A DNA stretch of 35,559 nucleotides from Flavobacteriaceae bacterium (GCA_002698745.1 PAAD01000050.1:1-35559); one strand, 5' to 3'. Shown: positions 1-8,794, counted from the stretch's first letter. The notes: generated by a model not told the origin, from the letters alone. Numbers and translations are program-made.

Positions 1-634
1 ACTCGAAGTAGCCAAGGCTTTTGCGGGTGCTGGATTGACGCACCTGCACGTAGTTGATTTGGACGGCGCACGAGCAAAACATATCGTCAACACCAAAGTA
101 CTGGAAGCCATTGCAACCAAAACAGCACTGACGGTAGATTTTGGGGGTGGTATTAAGTCGGCTGTTGATTTGCAAACCGCCTTTGATTGTGGTGCTGCAC
201 AGGTTACTTTGGGTAGTATTGCCGTAGATGCACCAGAATTGGTCTTGGAGTGGCTACAACAATTTGGGGCAGACAAACTCATATTGGGCGCAGATGCCAA
301 AGTCAGACGTATTGCCACGCACGGATGGGAAAAAGACTCTGGGATAGACGTGTTGGATTTTGTCAAAGACTACACCGCAAAAGGTTTTAGGCATGTACTC
401 TGTACTGATGTTGCCAAAGACGGCATGCTGGCAGGTCCATCGTTGGAGCTTTACTATGAGCTGCTCGAGAAAGTAAAAAAGATTTCGCTGATTGCTTCGG
501 GTGGGGTAAGCAGTATGGACGATTTGTATCAACTGGAAGAATTGGGTTGTACGGCAGCCATCATTGGAAAGGCGATATACGAAGGGAAAATATCCTTAAA
601 AGAATTGGAAAACTATCAATTAGAACAATCATAA
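1..634 (+). CDS. hisA: HisA, phosphoribosylformimino-AICAR isomerase (5' partial)
   Basis: This enzyme isomerises ProFAR to PRFAR, the fourth step of histidine synthesis, in the cytoplasm. The frame is open to the window edge (first whole codon at base 2), so the N-terminus with the first catalytic Asp lies outside. What remains is a typical (beta/alpha)8 half-repeat protein: the HVVDLDGA strand, VDFGGGI phosphate loop, [15 protein letters not shown] carrying the second catalytic Asp, and the C-terminal IASGGVSS phosphate-binding loop. A TTG at 35 could be taken for a start but cuts into the fold. It ends one base before hisF, so the genes form one operon in the usual hisA-hisF-hisIE order. 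Identification is secure. Confidence 0.96.
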   Translation, partial: LEVAKAFAGAGLTHLHVVDLDGARAKHIVNTKVLEAIATKTALTVDFGGGIKSAVDLQTAFDCGAAQVTLGSIAVDAPELVLEWLQQFGADKLILGADAKVRRIATHGWEKDSGIDVLDFVKDYTAKGFRHVLCTDVAKDGMLAGPSLELYYELLEKVKKISLIASGGVSSMDDLYQLEELGCTAAIIGKAIYEGKISLKELENYQLEQS

Positions 635-635
635 G

Positions 636-1388
636 ATGCTGACCAAAAGAATTATTCCTTGTTTGGATGTCAAAGACGGACGTACTGTAAAGGGTGTCAA
701 CTTTGTTTCATTACGTGATGCGGGCGATCCCGTAGAGCTGGCGCAACGTTATGCAAACGAAGGCGCAGACGAATTGGTCTTTTTGGATATATCCGCATCG
801 GAAGAAAAACGCAAGACCTTAGCACAACTTGTGCGTGATGTAGCACAGGCCATAGATATTCCATTTACGGTGGGAGGTGGTATTAGCTCTGTGGAAGATG
901 TAGGCATTTTGTTAGAAAACGGTGCAGATAAAGTATCCATTAACTCTGCAGCGGTACGCCGACCAAAACTCATAAGCGAATTGGCAAAGCGTTTTGGCAC
1001 CCAATGTATCGTTGTCGCTATCGATGCCAAACAAATTGAAGACGAATGGGTGGTTCATTTGGTAGGGGGTAAAGTAACTACGGATAGACAGCTGTTTGAT
1101 TGGGCTACTGAGGCCGTGGAACGAGGTTCAGGCGAACTGCTCTTTACTTCTATGGACCACGATGGCACCAAGCAAGGATTTGCCAATGCAGCATTAAAAA
1201 AATTAAGTGAAATGGTAAGTGTTCCAGTAATTGCATCGGGTGGTGCTGGGAACGTACAGCATTTTATAGATACCTTTACGTATGGAAACGCAGATGCTGC
1301 CTTGGCCGCCAGCGTATTTCACTTTAATGAAATAAGTATAACTGAACTAAAATCCGTTTTACGAAATAATAAAATTCACGTACGATGA
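636..1388 (+). CDS. hisF: HisF, imidazole glycerol phosphate synthase cyclase subunit
   Basis: HisF receives ammonia from HisH and converts PRFAR to imidazole glycerol phosphate and AICAR, the branch point to purine synthesis. The 250-residue length is standard. Both catalytic aspartates sit at the canonical positions: Asp11 in CLDVKDGR and Asp130 in VVAIDAK. The phosphate loops FTVGGGISS (about 77-85) and IASGGAGN are intact. The ATG follows the hisA stop after one base, and the end overlaps the hisIE start in an ATGA arrangement, which suggests translational coupling. The partner HisH is expected upstream, outside the window. Confidence 0.98.
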   Translation: MLTKRIIPCLDVKDGRTVKGVNFVSLRDAGDPVELAQRYANEGADELVFLDISASEEKRKTLAQLVRDVAQAIDIPFTVGGGISSVEDVGILLENGADKVSINSAAVRRPKLISELAKRFGTQCIVVAIDAKQIEDEWVVHLVGGKVTTDRQLFDWATEAVERGSGELLFTSMDHDGTKQGFANAALKKLSEMVSVPVIASGGAGNVQHFIDTFTYGNADAALAASVFHFNEISITELKSVLRNNKIHVR

Positions 1389-1996
1389 CTATAGATTACA
1401 GCAAACACACTGACGGACTGATTCCTGCGATTGTACAAGACGCACAGACAAAGAATGTCCTTATGCTAGGCTACATGAATGCAGATGCCGTTGCCAAAAC
1501 GCAAGAAAGCAAACAGGTGACGTTTTTTAGCCGCAGCAAAAACCGTTTATGGACAAAAGGGGAGAAAAGCGGTCATTTTTTAGTTTTGGTTGATATGGCG
1601 GTAGATTGCGACAAAGATACCCTGCTGATTCAAGCTACGCCAAATGGCCCAACATGCCATACGGGAAGTGATTCATGTTGGAATGAAAAAAACACGCCTA
1701 ATTACGGTTTTCTATCTGCTTTAGAAAGGATTATTACTGACCGTAAAAACAACCCTACGGAGAAAAGTTATGTGGCAAGTTTATTTGCCAGCGGCATCAA
1801 TAAAATTGCGCAAAAAGTAGGCGAGGAAGCGATAGAAACTGTGATTGAAGCAACAGACAATGACGAAGACTTATTCCTCAACGAAAGTGCCGATTTGCTC
1901 TTTCACCTGCTGATTTTACTACAAGCTAAAGGATATGCACTACAAAATGTGGTGGATGTGTTGGAGAACAGGCAACAGTTATTTAATAGAAAATAG
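1385..1996 (+). CDS. hisIE: HisIE, bifunctional phosphoribosyl-AMP cyclohydrolase / phosphoribosyl-ATP pyrophosphatase
   Basis: This protein carries out steps two and three of histidine synthesis. The N-terminal cyclohydrolase half (about 1-110) has the metal-binding DCDKD at 74-78, PTCHTG at 89-94 and SCW at 97-99. The C-terminal pyrophosphohydrolase half (about 113-203) is a helical MazG-like domain with EEAIE at 147-151 and ESAD at 167-170. The 203-residue fusion is normal for Bacteroidota and enterobacteria. It starts inside the hisF stop (4-base overlap). It is the last his gene seen here; the next gene has its own possible promoter. Confidence 0.97.
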   Translation: MTIDYSKHTDGLIPAIVQDAQTKNVLMLGYMNADAVAKTQESKQVTFFSRSKNRLWTKGEKSGHFLVLVDMAVDCDKDTLLIQATPNGPTCHTGSDSCWNEKNTPNYGFLSALERIITDRKNNPTEKSYVASLFASGINKIAQKVGEEAIETVIEATDNDEDLFLNESADLLFHLLILLQAKGYALQNVVDVLENRQQLFNRK

Positions 1997-2022
1997 TATA
2001 TACAGATTTGTATCTTTAAGTC

Positions 2023-2691
2023 ATGCAATTAAATCCAGCGATATTTCGGTTTTTTAAGCAGCTCGCCAAGAACAACAACCGAAAGTGGTTTGAGCAAAAT
2101 AAATCAGAGTTTAAAGCCTTGGAAACAGAAGTAAAGCAGTTTGGCGAAGCCCTGAAAGACCAACTCAACCAAAACGATAGCATAGACCGTTTTAAGGTAT
2201 TTCGCATTTATCGTGATGTGCGCTTTTCCAAAGACAAGACGCCGTACAAAACCCATTTTGGACTGACTTGGCACCGCACCAAACCTGAATTTAGAGGCGG
2301 CTATTATTTACACCTAAAGCCTGACGATATCTTTTTGGCTTGTGGTTTTTGGGATCCTGCGCCGGCAGACCTTAAACGTATACGTCAAGAAATTGATCTA
2401 GACGGAGACGAATACCGAAACCTTATAAATGCACCAGCCTTAAAAAACATGTGGGGTGAACTACAAGGCAATAAAGTTAGAACGTCACCCAAGGGCTACG
2501 CCAAAGACCATCCAGACATCGATTTATTACGTTTAAAGCAGCATATTTTTATGATTCGATACACAGAGGAAGAAGTTACCGCAAGAGATTTTATGAACCG
2601 CTTAGACGCTGCCATACAAGCCGTGCGTCCCTTTGTGGATTATATGAGTGCTGTACTCACCACCAATGCAAATGGGGAAAGCTTGGTTTAA
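2023..2691 (+). CDS. DUF2461 family protein
   Basis: This 222-residue conserved protein belongs to the DUF2461 (TIGR02453-like) family, recognised from the start IFRFFKQLAKNNNRKWFEQNK, the central FRIYRDVRFSKDKTPYKTHFG and the GGYYLHLKPDD segment. These are family signatures; the biochemical role is not established and I do not assign one. No signal peptide or membrane segment is visible, so it is probably cytoplasmic. It begins 26 bases after hisIE. A TATCTTTA sequence at 2011-2018, one mismatch from the Bacteroidota -7 box, lies four bases before the ATG, so it may be transcribed independently or read through from the his operon. Confidence 0.85.
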   Translation: MQLNPAIFRFFKQLAKNNNRKWFEQNKSEFKALETEVKQFGEALKDQLNQNDSIDRFKVFRIYRDVRFSKDKTPYKTHFGLTWHRTKPEFRGGYYLHLKPDDIFLACGFWDPAPADLKRIRQEIDLDGDEYRNLINAPALKNMWGELQGNKVRTSPKGYAKDHPDIDLLRLKQHIFMIRYTEEEVTARDFMNRLDAAIQAVRPFVDYMSAVLTTNANGESLV

Positions 2692-2968
2692 GATAATGTG
2701 ATCAATCAAAAAAAGCTTCGTACATCACTTAGCCAATAACAAAGAATCAATAAATAATTTATATTATAAATACCATGGTTAGGTGGTTTTATGCCTTGCT
2801 AGTATATCAAACGTGGTTAACTATTAGTCAAAACTGTAGTTTAGTACTTATGCTTTGAATGTTTGTTTTTTGACTTATCTAATACAGTGCAATAATCGAA
2901 AGGCGTTATGTCGTTTAAGAAAATAGGCTTTTGGAACAAGAAGCAGCTTCAAAAGTTAAAAAGAAAAC

Positions 2969-3385
2969 TTAAACGGCTTTAGACAGGTGGTCTGCTAACA
3001 ATATCTGTACTTGTTCTTGCAGGCGTACAATGACCAAATTCATCATGCGCTTGTTTAGCTTAGAAGAGTTTTGAATGTAGAAACCATATTCGGGTACGGT
3101 AAATTGGCCAATCAACATCCCCTTAACAGAGTTTCGAAACTTTTGATCCCTGCAAATGGCTGTTTCAATATATTGCATGCGTTTATCTGTGGAAAGTTCG
3201 TAAAACACTCCCTTGTGCTTGTTGGTATAATTCACAAACGCAGCAATGAGTAGGAGGTTTTGTAATTTTAAAACAGGGCGTAGGGTATCGTTTTGAAAAC
3301 GTTCCTCATCAGACATATTTTCAAAAGTTTGATGTTTTTTAATTTTTGGACGTATTCGCAGCAAATTGTTTTGTCTGTCGTTCAT
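2969..3385 (-). CDS. conserved hypothetical protein, 138 aa
   Basis: The protein is small, basic and mostly helical, without a signal peptide or membrane segment. The motif-like stretches FQNDTLRPVLKLQN, KFRNSVKGMLIGQFTVPEY and SKLNKRMMNLV resemble a family I recall from flavobacteria. Members are sometimes labelled glyoxalase in databases, but I see no glyoxalase metal ligands or fold signature, so I would not carry that label over. An upstream ATG at 3415 would give 148 residues. I prefer the ATG at 3385 because an exact TAGATTTG (-7 box) at 3413-3420 on the same strand overlaps the longer start. The gene stands alone in AT-rich DNA and converges with the DUF2461 gene. Confidence 0.7.
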   Translation of the reverse strand: MNDRQNNLLRIRPKIKKHQTFENMSDEERFQNDTLRPVLKLQNLLLIAAFVNYTNKHKGVFYELSTDKRMQYIETAICRDQKFRNSVKGMLIGQFTVPEYGFYIQNSSKLNKRMMNLVIVRLQEQVQILLADHLSKAV

Positions 3386-3412
3386 GTAAATTTTTTTTAT
3401 AGAGTTTAGTAT

Positions 3413-3420
3413 CAAATCTA
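3413..3420 (-). promoter_or_regulatory. -7 box for the 138-aa conserved gene
   Basis: The minus strand reads TAGATTTG, an exact match to the Bacteroidota -7 consensus TAnnTTTG, about 27 bases before the ATG at 3385. No TTTG or TTG -33 element lies at 17-23 bases upstream, so the call rests on one box. Confidence 0.4.
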
Positions 3421-3702
3421 ATTAGTCCATACAAGATAGCATCTATTTAATAATATTTCAACATTAATTAAACTTATGAATTGTTAATAATTTTCGATTA
3501 TAGTTAACACACCATAATCAATTGTATAATCTTAGTGTGACATGCATTAAAAAATATTAAAAACCTTATTTTTAAATTACCTTTATGAATGATAATTTAT
3601 ATTATGTTAAATTATAATTATTTTATAAATCACTCTTTTGATTAAAAAAATAATTTAATAATTTCCTTTGTCCCCTTTTAATGACATATTAACATAAATG
3701 CT

Positions 3703-3710
3703 TAATTTTG
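3703..3710 (+). promoter_or_regulatory. -7 box upstream of the oxygenase operon
   Basis: TAATTTTG matches TAnnTTTG exactly and sits eight bases before the ATG at 3719. Transcription would then begin almost at the start codon, giving a very short leader. There is no clear -33 TTTG at the usual spacing. The match is in AT-rich DNA, so chance is a real alternative. Confidence 0.4.
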
Positions 3711-3718
3711 TGTATAGC

Positions 3719-4666
3719 ATGGTTACTAATCAAATCCCATCAGTTGACCTAAGAGATTTTTTAGGAAAAGACAATGATAAACGTTTGTCTTTTATAAAAA
3801 ACTTGGGCAGAGCTTACGAGGAAATTGGCTTTGTGGCTTTAAAGGGACATTTTCTGGACAATGATTTGGTTGATGAACTTTACACTCAAGTTCGTTTGTT
3901 TTTTAGTCTTCCTGATGAAATAAAAGCCAAATATGAAATTCCAGGACTTGCTGGTCAACGTGGCTACACCTCCTTTGGAAAAGAACATGCTAAAGGAAGA
4001 ACAGCTGGTGATTTGAAAGAGTTCTTTCATTTTGGACAAAACAATCCACCTACAAATCGAGAAGATTATCCAGAAAACGTACTTGTTTCTGAAAACCCTG
4101 CTTTTAATTCTATTGGTCAAAAAACATTTTCAAAACTTGAAAAAACAGGTCTTTTTGTCTTACGAGCTTTGGCACTCTATCTTGGTTTAGAAGAGTTTTA
4201 TTTTGATAATTATGTCAGAGGTGGTAACAGCATTTTACGAGCCATTCACTATCCACCAATTAAAGAGGAGCCTAAAAAAGCCGAACGCGCAGCAGCTCAC
4301 GGCGATATCAATCTAATTACATTGCTCATGGGTGCACAAGGGCGTGGCTTACAAGTTCAAAATCATCAAGGAGATTGGATTGATGCCATTGCAGAAGAAG
4401 ACGAACTTGTCATCAACGTTGGTGATATGCTATCTAGACATACCAATAATAAATTAAAATCAACTATTCACAGAGTTGTCAATCCACATCGATCTTCCTG
4501 GGGAAGCTCACGCTTTTCTATCCCCTTCTTCATGCATCCAATTTCTGAAATGAAACTTGATGTACTCCCCCATTGTATTAATGAAGAAAATCCTAAAAAA
4601 TTTCAAAATATCACTGCTGGTGAATTTTTAGAAGAACGACTTCGCGATCTGGGTTTACGAAAATAA
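3719..4666 (+). CDS. 2-oxoglutarate/Fe(II)-dependent oxygenase, isopenicillin N synthase-like
   Basis: This is a 315-residue non-haem iron oxygenase. It has the DIOX_N-like N-terminal region (about 6-115) and a 2OG-FeII_Oxy jelly roll (about 165-275). The iron ligands are visible as His194 and Asp196 in AHGDIN and His251 in TIHRVV; Arg265 and Ser267 in SSRFSIPFF form the 2-oxoglutarate-binding RxS. All catalytic positions are therefore intact. The substrate cannot be told from sequence. An upstream ATG at 3698 adds seven residues but overlaps the putative -7 box, so the ATG at 3719, just before the first family-like residues, is chosen. It is first in a tight operon with a SUI1-like protein and a nucleoside phosphorylase (gap 2 bases, then 4-base overlap). 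Confidence 0.92.
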   Translation: MVTNQIPSVDLRDFLGKDNDKRLSFIKNLGRAYEEIGFVALKGHFLDNDLVDELYTQVRLFFSLPDEIKAKYEIPGLAGQRGYTSFGKEHAKGRTAGDLKEFFHFGQNNPPTNREDYPENVLVSENPAFNSIGQKTFSKLEKTGLFVLRALALYLGLEEFYFDNYVRGGNSILRAIHYPPIKEEPKKAERAAAHGDINLITLLMGAQGRGLQVQNHQGDWIDAIAEEDELVINVGDMLSRHTNNKLKSTIHRVVNPHRSSWGSSRFSIPFFMHPISEMKLDVLPHCINEENPKKFQNITAGEFLEERLRDLGLRK

Positions 4667-4668
4667 TC

Positions 4669-4992
4669 ATGGCAAAGCTCAATAGTCTTTCTGATCTAAA
4701 GTTTCTCTTTCCTGAAGCTGAAGGGGCTTACAATCCTGAAACAGAAACCAGAAAACAAAATTTAGAAGCGCACTTTAGCAACAAGGGTCGGGGCGGGAAA
4801 ACCGTAACTGTCATTAAAGGTTTTGTAGGCAGTTCTAAAGAACTCAAAGCCTTTGAGAAAGAGTTAAAATTATTATGCGCAGTTGGAGGAAGTGTAAAAA
4901 GCAATGAAATTATCATTCAAGGAAATTTTAGAGATAAAATCATGGCACACTTACAAAAACAAGGTCACAATGTCAAACGCGTGGGTGGATGA
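4669..4992 (+). CDS. SUI1/eIF1-like translation factor, YciH family
   Basis: This 107-residue protein carries the SUI1 fold: a conserved basic segment GRGGKTVTVIKGF (about 41-53), then KELKAFEKELKLLCAVGGSVK and a C-terminal IIIQGNFRDKIMAHLQKQGH. These match bacterial YciH and archaeal/eukaryotic eIF1. YciH homologues have been linked to discrimination at translation initiation and to stress-related inhibition of translation in E. coli. Whether this copy does the same is inference. It begins two bases after the oxygenase stop and its stop overlaps the phosphorylase start by four bases, so the three proteins are probably made together. Confidence 0.92.
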   Translation: MAKLNSLSDLKFLFPEAEGAYNPETETRKQNLEAHFSNKGRGGKTVTVIKGFVGSSKELKAFEKELKLLCAVGGSVKSNEIIIQGNFRDKIMAHLQKQGHNVKRVGG

Positions 4993-5858
4993 ATGCATCA
5001 GAGCTCATATTAAATGATGATGGCTCAATTTACCATTTGGGAATTAGGACGGAACATTGTGCACCTTTCATTCTTACTGTTGGCGACCCCGAACGAGTAC
5101 CAACAGTATCTCAATTTTTTGATTACATTGAGTTTCGCCATCAAAAAAGAGAAATTTGTATTCACACTGGCAAGTTGGGAAATCAATCGGTAAGCGTTAT
5201 TTCAACTGGCATGGGGACAGACAACATCGATATTATTCTCAATGAAATAGATGCTTTGTTTTCTTTTGACATCAACACAGGAAAACCACTACACACCCAT
5301 AATCCTCTGACTTTTATTCGCTTGGGTACTTCTGGAGCCATTCAAGCTGATATTGGATTGGATAGTTTAGTTGTTGCAGAAGGGGCTATCGGTTTTGACA
5401 ACTTGATGCATTATTATGATCCTAAAATGAGTGACCACCCACTTGCTGAAGCACTTCACTTACATATGGGAAACCCTAAAAAAATCAACCATCCCTACTA
5501 TGCCTTGGGCGATGAAGGATTATTTGCGACTTGTATTGATCTCGGTATGCAACCAGGAGTAACTGCTACGAATGCTGGTTTTTATGCACCGCAAGGACGT
5601 CATTTACGGACTCAAAAAGTTGTCGATTATGACAATCATCATTTATCTCAGTTTGAGTATAACAACAGTGTGATCACCAATTTAGATATGGAAACTGCAG
5701 GTATTTATGGCTTAAGTCGTGTTTTGGGGCACAAAGCTATTTCAATTTCTGCAATTCTCGCAAATCGTATTAATGGCACATTTTCTGAAAATCCAGATAA
5801 GGCTGTTCATGATATGATTGCTGTTGTCACATCTTCAATCAAAGAAGGCAAATTATAG
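4989..5858 (+). CDS. nucleoside phosphorylase, uridine/purine phosphorylase family
   Basis: This 289-residue enzyme belongs to the NP-I family, which cleaves nucleosides with phosphate to a base and (deoxy)ribose 1-phosphate. Phosphate-site motifs are present: GDPERV at 32-37, STGMG at 72-76 and RLGTSG at 111-116. NLDMETAG (231-238) carries the Met-Glu pair that binds ribose. Between them, ATNAGFYAPQGR is the base-binding region, but purine versus pyrimidine preference cannot be read safely. It closes the oxygenase/SUI1 operon. Its TAG stop directly abuts the opposing ung stop. Confidence 0.9.
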   Translation: MNASELILNDDGSIYHLGIRTEHCAPFILTVGDPERVPTVSQFFDYIEFRHQKREICIHTGKLGNQSVSVISTGMGTDNIDIILNEIDALFSFDINTGKPLHTHNPLTFIRLGTSGAIQADIGLDSLVVAEGAIGFDNLMHYYDPKMSDHPLAEALHLHMGNPKKINHPYYALGDEGLFATCIDLGMQPGVTATNAGFYAPQGRHLRTQKVVDYDNHHLSQFEYNNSVITNLDMETAGIYGLSRVLGHKAISISAILANRINGTFSENPDKAVHDMIAVVTSSIKEGKL

Positions 5859-6524
5859 CTACCAATCAATTATTGGCTTTCCATTGGTTGTCAAAAATGC
5901 ATTGGCCTTACTGAAGTGCTTATTGCCAAACCAAAATCCTCTATTGGCACTCAGTGGAGACGGATGTCCAGAAACAAGGACTAAATGCTTATCTCTATTA
6001 ATGTGCTTTCCTTTTTGCTTGGCATAGTTCCCCCATAGCATAAAAACCAAACCTGTTTTTTTTGTAGATAGTTTTTCAATTACAGCATCTGTAAAGCTTT
6101 CCCATCCTTTATTTTGATGACTACCAGCCTGTCCTTTCCTAACGGTTAGGGTTGCATTGAGCAACAAAACTCCCTGGGATGCCCATCGTAATAAATTCCC
6201 ACTTTGAGGATATGGTTTTCCAATATCTTGTTGGACTTCTTTAAAGATATTTACAAGCGAAGGTGGGTGTGAAACACCCTCAGGTACAGAAAAACAAAGA
6301 CCGTTTGCCTGTCCTTCGCCATGGTATGGATCTTGGCCGAGAATAACTACCCTAACATCATCAAACTGACATGAATCAAAGGCATTGAAAATTACTCTTC
6401 CTTCAGGAAAACATTTAAATTTATGATATTCTTGACGTACAAATTGGGCAAGTATATTAAAATATGGCTTATCAAATGTATCAGCCAACTGTTCTTGCCA
6501 TGATTTTATCAGTCTCACCTTCAT
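5859..6524 (-). CDS. ung: Uracil-DNA glycosylase, family 1
   Basis: Ung removes uracil from DNA to start base excision repair. The 221-residue protein has all family-1 motifs: the water-activating loop GQDPYHG at 63-69 (catalytic Asp65), LLNATLT at 121-127 with the uracil-binding Asn, and GHPSPLSA at 186-193 with the catalytic His187 and the DNA-intercalation loop. The frame stays open upstream to about 6770, but that part reads into mutS2 on the other strand and has no Ung features. The ATG at 6524 gives the usual N-terminus. It is divergent from mutS2 across 43 bases and converges with the phosphorylase with no gap. Confidence 0.97.
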   Translation of the reverse strand: MKVRLIKSWQEQLADTFDKPYFNILAQFVRQEYHKFKCFPEGRVIFNAFDSCQFDDVRVVILGQDPYHGEGQANGLCFSVPEGVSHPPSLVNIFKEVQQDIGKPYPQSGNLLRWASQGVLLLNATLTVRKGQAGSHQNKGWESFTDAVIEKLSTKKTGLVFMLWGNYAKQKGKHINRDKHLVLVSGHPSPLSANRGFWFGNKHFSKANAFLTTNGKPIIDW

Positions 6525-6533
6525 GAAAAAAAC

Positions 6534-6541
6534 TATTTTTG
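6534..6541 (+). promoter_or_regulatory. -7 box for mutS2
   Basis: TATTTTTG matches TAnnTTTG and lies 26 bases before the preferred mutS2 start at 6568. This supports that start over the in-frame ATG at 6523, which would lie upstream of the box. No clear -33 partner is seen within 17-23 bases. Confidence 0.4.
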
Positions 6542-6567
6542 TCTTAACCAAGATAACAAAAATTGAA

Positions 6568-8739
6568 ATGAAAAAGATTGCACAAAAAACACTCGATGAT
6601 TTAGAGTTTGGTGTTGTCCTAGAGCAAGCTGCTTTACGTTGTGTTACAGAACAAGGAAAAGAACGGATGATGACAACAACGCCTTTCGTTGATATTGTTG
6701 GTGTTAAAAAGGCCTTATTGCGTACAAAAGAATATGCTATTTCATTTTTGGAAGAAAAACCCATTCCCAACCACGGCTTTGAAAACGTGATTGAAGAATT
6801 ATCACTCCTAGACGTCGAAAACAGTAAAATTGAGTTGGTAGGTTTTCAAAAGTTACTGTTACTTGTCGAAACTGCAAATACTATTATTAAATTTTTAAAA
6901 AAGAATAAAGACCTTTATCCTAATTTGTTTGATTCTACTTATGGGCAAGTCCCGATTAAAGAAATTCCAACTGAAATAAACCGTGTCATCGATAAGTTTG
7001 GAGAAGTCAAAGACCGGGCTTCAAATAATCTTCACATCATTCGCACACAAATGAATAGGGTTCGTTCCAAAATAAGCCAAAGCTTTGGAGCAGCACTAAG
7101 CAACTATCAAGGATCTGGATTCCTAGATGATATTAGAGAAACGGTCATGGGTAGCAAACGTGTGTTAGCTGTTAAAGCCATGTATAGACGTAAAGTAAAA
7201 GGCGTGATACACGGCAGCAGCAAAACGGGCAGCATTGTATATATAGAACCCCAAACCACTCTAGCCTATACCCAAGAGCTTCAAAATCTAATTTATGACG
7301 AAAAAGAAGAAATCGATTTAATTCTGCGTGCACTTACAAATTATATGCGTCCTTTTGTAAATGATTTTAACGAATTCGCCAGTCTGTTAATTTTAATAGA
7401 TATGCACGCTGCTAAGGCCTATTATGCTAAAGAAATGGACGGAGTAATGCCGATTTTGAGTGATGTACAAGAAATCGATATTAAAAAGGCTTATCACCCC
7501 CTACTCTATTTGAGTAACAAGATAAAAATGAATACTACTTTTCCACAAGACATACATCTTCATACTGAAAATCGTATTGTGGTGATTTCGGGTCCAAACG
7601 CAGGTGGAAAGAGTATTACACTCAAGACTGTTGGACTGCTACAATTGATGATGCAAAGTGGGTTTTTACTACCTGTTAACGAAAGCAGCCATATGAGCGT
7701 ATTTGAACATATACTGACGGATATTGGAGATAATCAGTCTATTGAGAATGAATTGAGTACCTACAGCTACCGACTAAAGAACATGCAACGCTTCTTGAAA
7801 AAATGTAATGAAAAAACACTTTTCCTTATAGATGAATTTGGGACAGGTTCTGATCCCGAACTGGGTGGTGCGCTTGCCGAAATATTCCTTGAAGTATTTT
7901 ATGATCGTAATGCCTTTGGGGTTATCACCACCCACTATTCAAATCTTAAAATACTCGCAAATGAACTTCCGCATATGACAAATGCTAATATGGAATTTGA
8001 CGGAAGTAACTTACAACCAACCTTTAACTTAGTGACAGGAGAAGCAGGTAGTTCTTTTACATTTGAGGTGGCAGAGAAAAATGGTATCCCATACAGCCTT
8101 ATCAATAAAGCAAAAAAGAAAATTGAACGGGGTAAAATTCGCTTTGATGCAAGTATCGCCAAGCTTCAAAAGGAGCGTGCCAGCATGAGTAAAACTTCTA
8201 AAGTATTGAAAGAAGCTTCAATCAAAAACAAAAAAGAAAACGATAAGCTAGAATTACTTAATGCCAAAGTGAAACACAAACTCGAACGTTATCAAGAGCT
8301 TTTTGACCAAGAAAAACGTATGATTGTTCTTGGCAACAAAGTTAACGATGCAGCAGATCAATTTTTTATGACAAACAAGAAGCGTCCACTTATTTCAGAG
8401 TTACTGCGAATTGTGGAGACTGAAAATGCAAAACGAAAACGAAAAACAAAAGCAATACACAAAAAAGAACAACAAGAAAAGCGTACAATTAAAAAGGAAG
8501 TAGCCGATAAGGTAGTAGTAGTGCGTGAAGAAAAAAAGAAGAAAAAAGCAATCAAACCAAAAGAAAGTTATCGCCCAAAAATTACTTTCCAAATTGGGGA
8601 TAAGGTACGCATGTTTGATGGAAAGGCCGTTGGAACCATAGACACGCTTGAAAAGAAAAAAGCCATTGTAAATTATGGCATTTTCACCACACAAGTAAAC
8701 GTAGAAGCGCTTGAATTATTAGAAAGAAAAAGGAAGTGA
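6568..8739 (+). CDS. mutS2: MutS2-family ATPase without a visible Smr domain
   Basis: The protein has about 723 residues and the MutS2 layout: N-terminal KTLDDLEFGVVLEQ segment, core and lever helices, then a MutS-type ATPase with Walker A GPNAGGKS at 342-349, Walker B LFLIDE at 418-423 followed by FGTGSDPELGGA, and the TTHYSNLK signature. A helical clamp and a strongly Lys/Glu/Arg-rich stretch (about 620-668) follow, ending in a KOW-like beta segment FQIGDKVRMFDGKAVG. Canonical MutS2 (about 780 residues) ends in a Smr endonuclease domain; none is seen here. MutS2 proteins act on recombination intermediates or collided ribosomes rather than mismatch repair. An ATG at 6523 adds 15 residues that overlap the ung start. 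Confidence 0.9.
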   Translation: MKKIAQKTLDDLEFGVVLEQAALRCVTEQGKERMMTTTPFVDIVGVKKALLRTKEYAISFLEEKPIPNHGFENVIEELSLLDVENSKIELVGFQKLLLLVETANTIIKFLKKNKDLYPNLFDSTYGQVPIKEIPTEINRVIDKFGEVKDRASNNLHIIRTQMNRVRSKISQSFGAALSNYQGSGFLDDIRETVMGSKRVLAVKAMYRRKVKGVIHGSSKTGSIVYIEPQTTLAYTQELQNLIYDEKEEIDLILRALTNYMRPFVNDFNEFASLLILIDMHAAKAYYAKEMDGVMPILSDVQEIDIKKAYHPLLYLSNKIKMNTTFPQDIHLHTENRIVVISGPNAGGKSITLKTVGLLQLMMQSGFLLPVNESSHMSVFEHILTDIGDNQSIENELSTYSYRLKNMQRFLKKCNEKTLFLIDEFGTGSDPELGGALAEIFLEVFYDRNAFGVITTHYSNLKILANELPHMTNANMEFDGSNLQPTFNLVTGEAGSSFTFEVAEKNGIPYSLINKAKKKIERGKIRFDASIAKLQKERASMSKTSKVLKEASIKNKKENDKLELLNAKVKHKLERYQELFDQEKRMIVLGNKVNDAADQFFMTNKKRPLISELLRIVETENAKRKRKTKAIHKKEQQEKRTIKKEVADKVVVVREEKKKKKAIKPKESYRPKITFQIGDKVRMFDGKAVGTIDTLEKKKAIVNYGIFTTQVNVEALELLERKRK

Positions 8740-8794
8740 ATAATGATTGTCATTGTGTTATATCAAAACTCTTGATTACCTTAAATTAACATAA

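Larger units (their letters stand above)
3386..3718. other. AT-rich intergenic region
   Basis: About 330 bases of very AT-rich DNA separate two divergent genes. I find no RNA gene, repeat or open reading frame of note. It holds a minus-strand -7 box near its left end and a plus-strand -7 box near its right end, described separately. The unusual length compared with the rest of this compact window may reflect regulation or decayed sequence; nothing in it identifies which. Confidence 0.6.

Noticed and set aside
35-634. hisA starting at the TTG at base 35
   Set aside because: The frame is open to base 1 and the missing part is the conserved N-terminal half-barrel, so the gene is cut by the window edge.
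6525-6770. N-terminal extension of ung on the minus strand
   Set aside because: The extension is antisense to the start of mutS2 and has no Ung-like residues; the ATG at 6524 gives the normal family start.
8358-8694. two Phe/Ser-rich minus-strand frames
   Set aside because: They are antisense to the Lys-rich stretch of mutS2; the low-complexity composition is a by-product of AAA/GAA codons.
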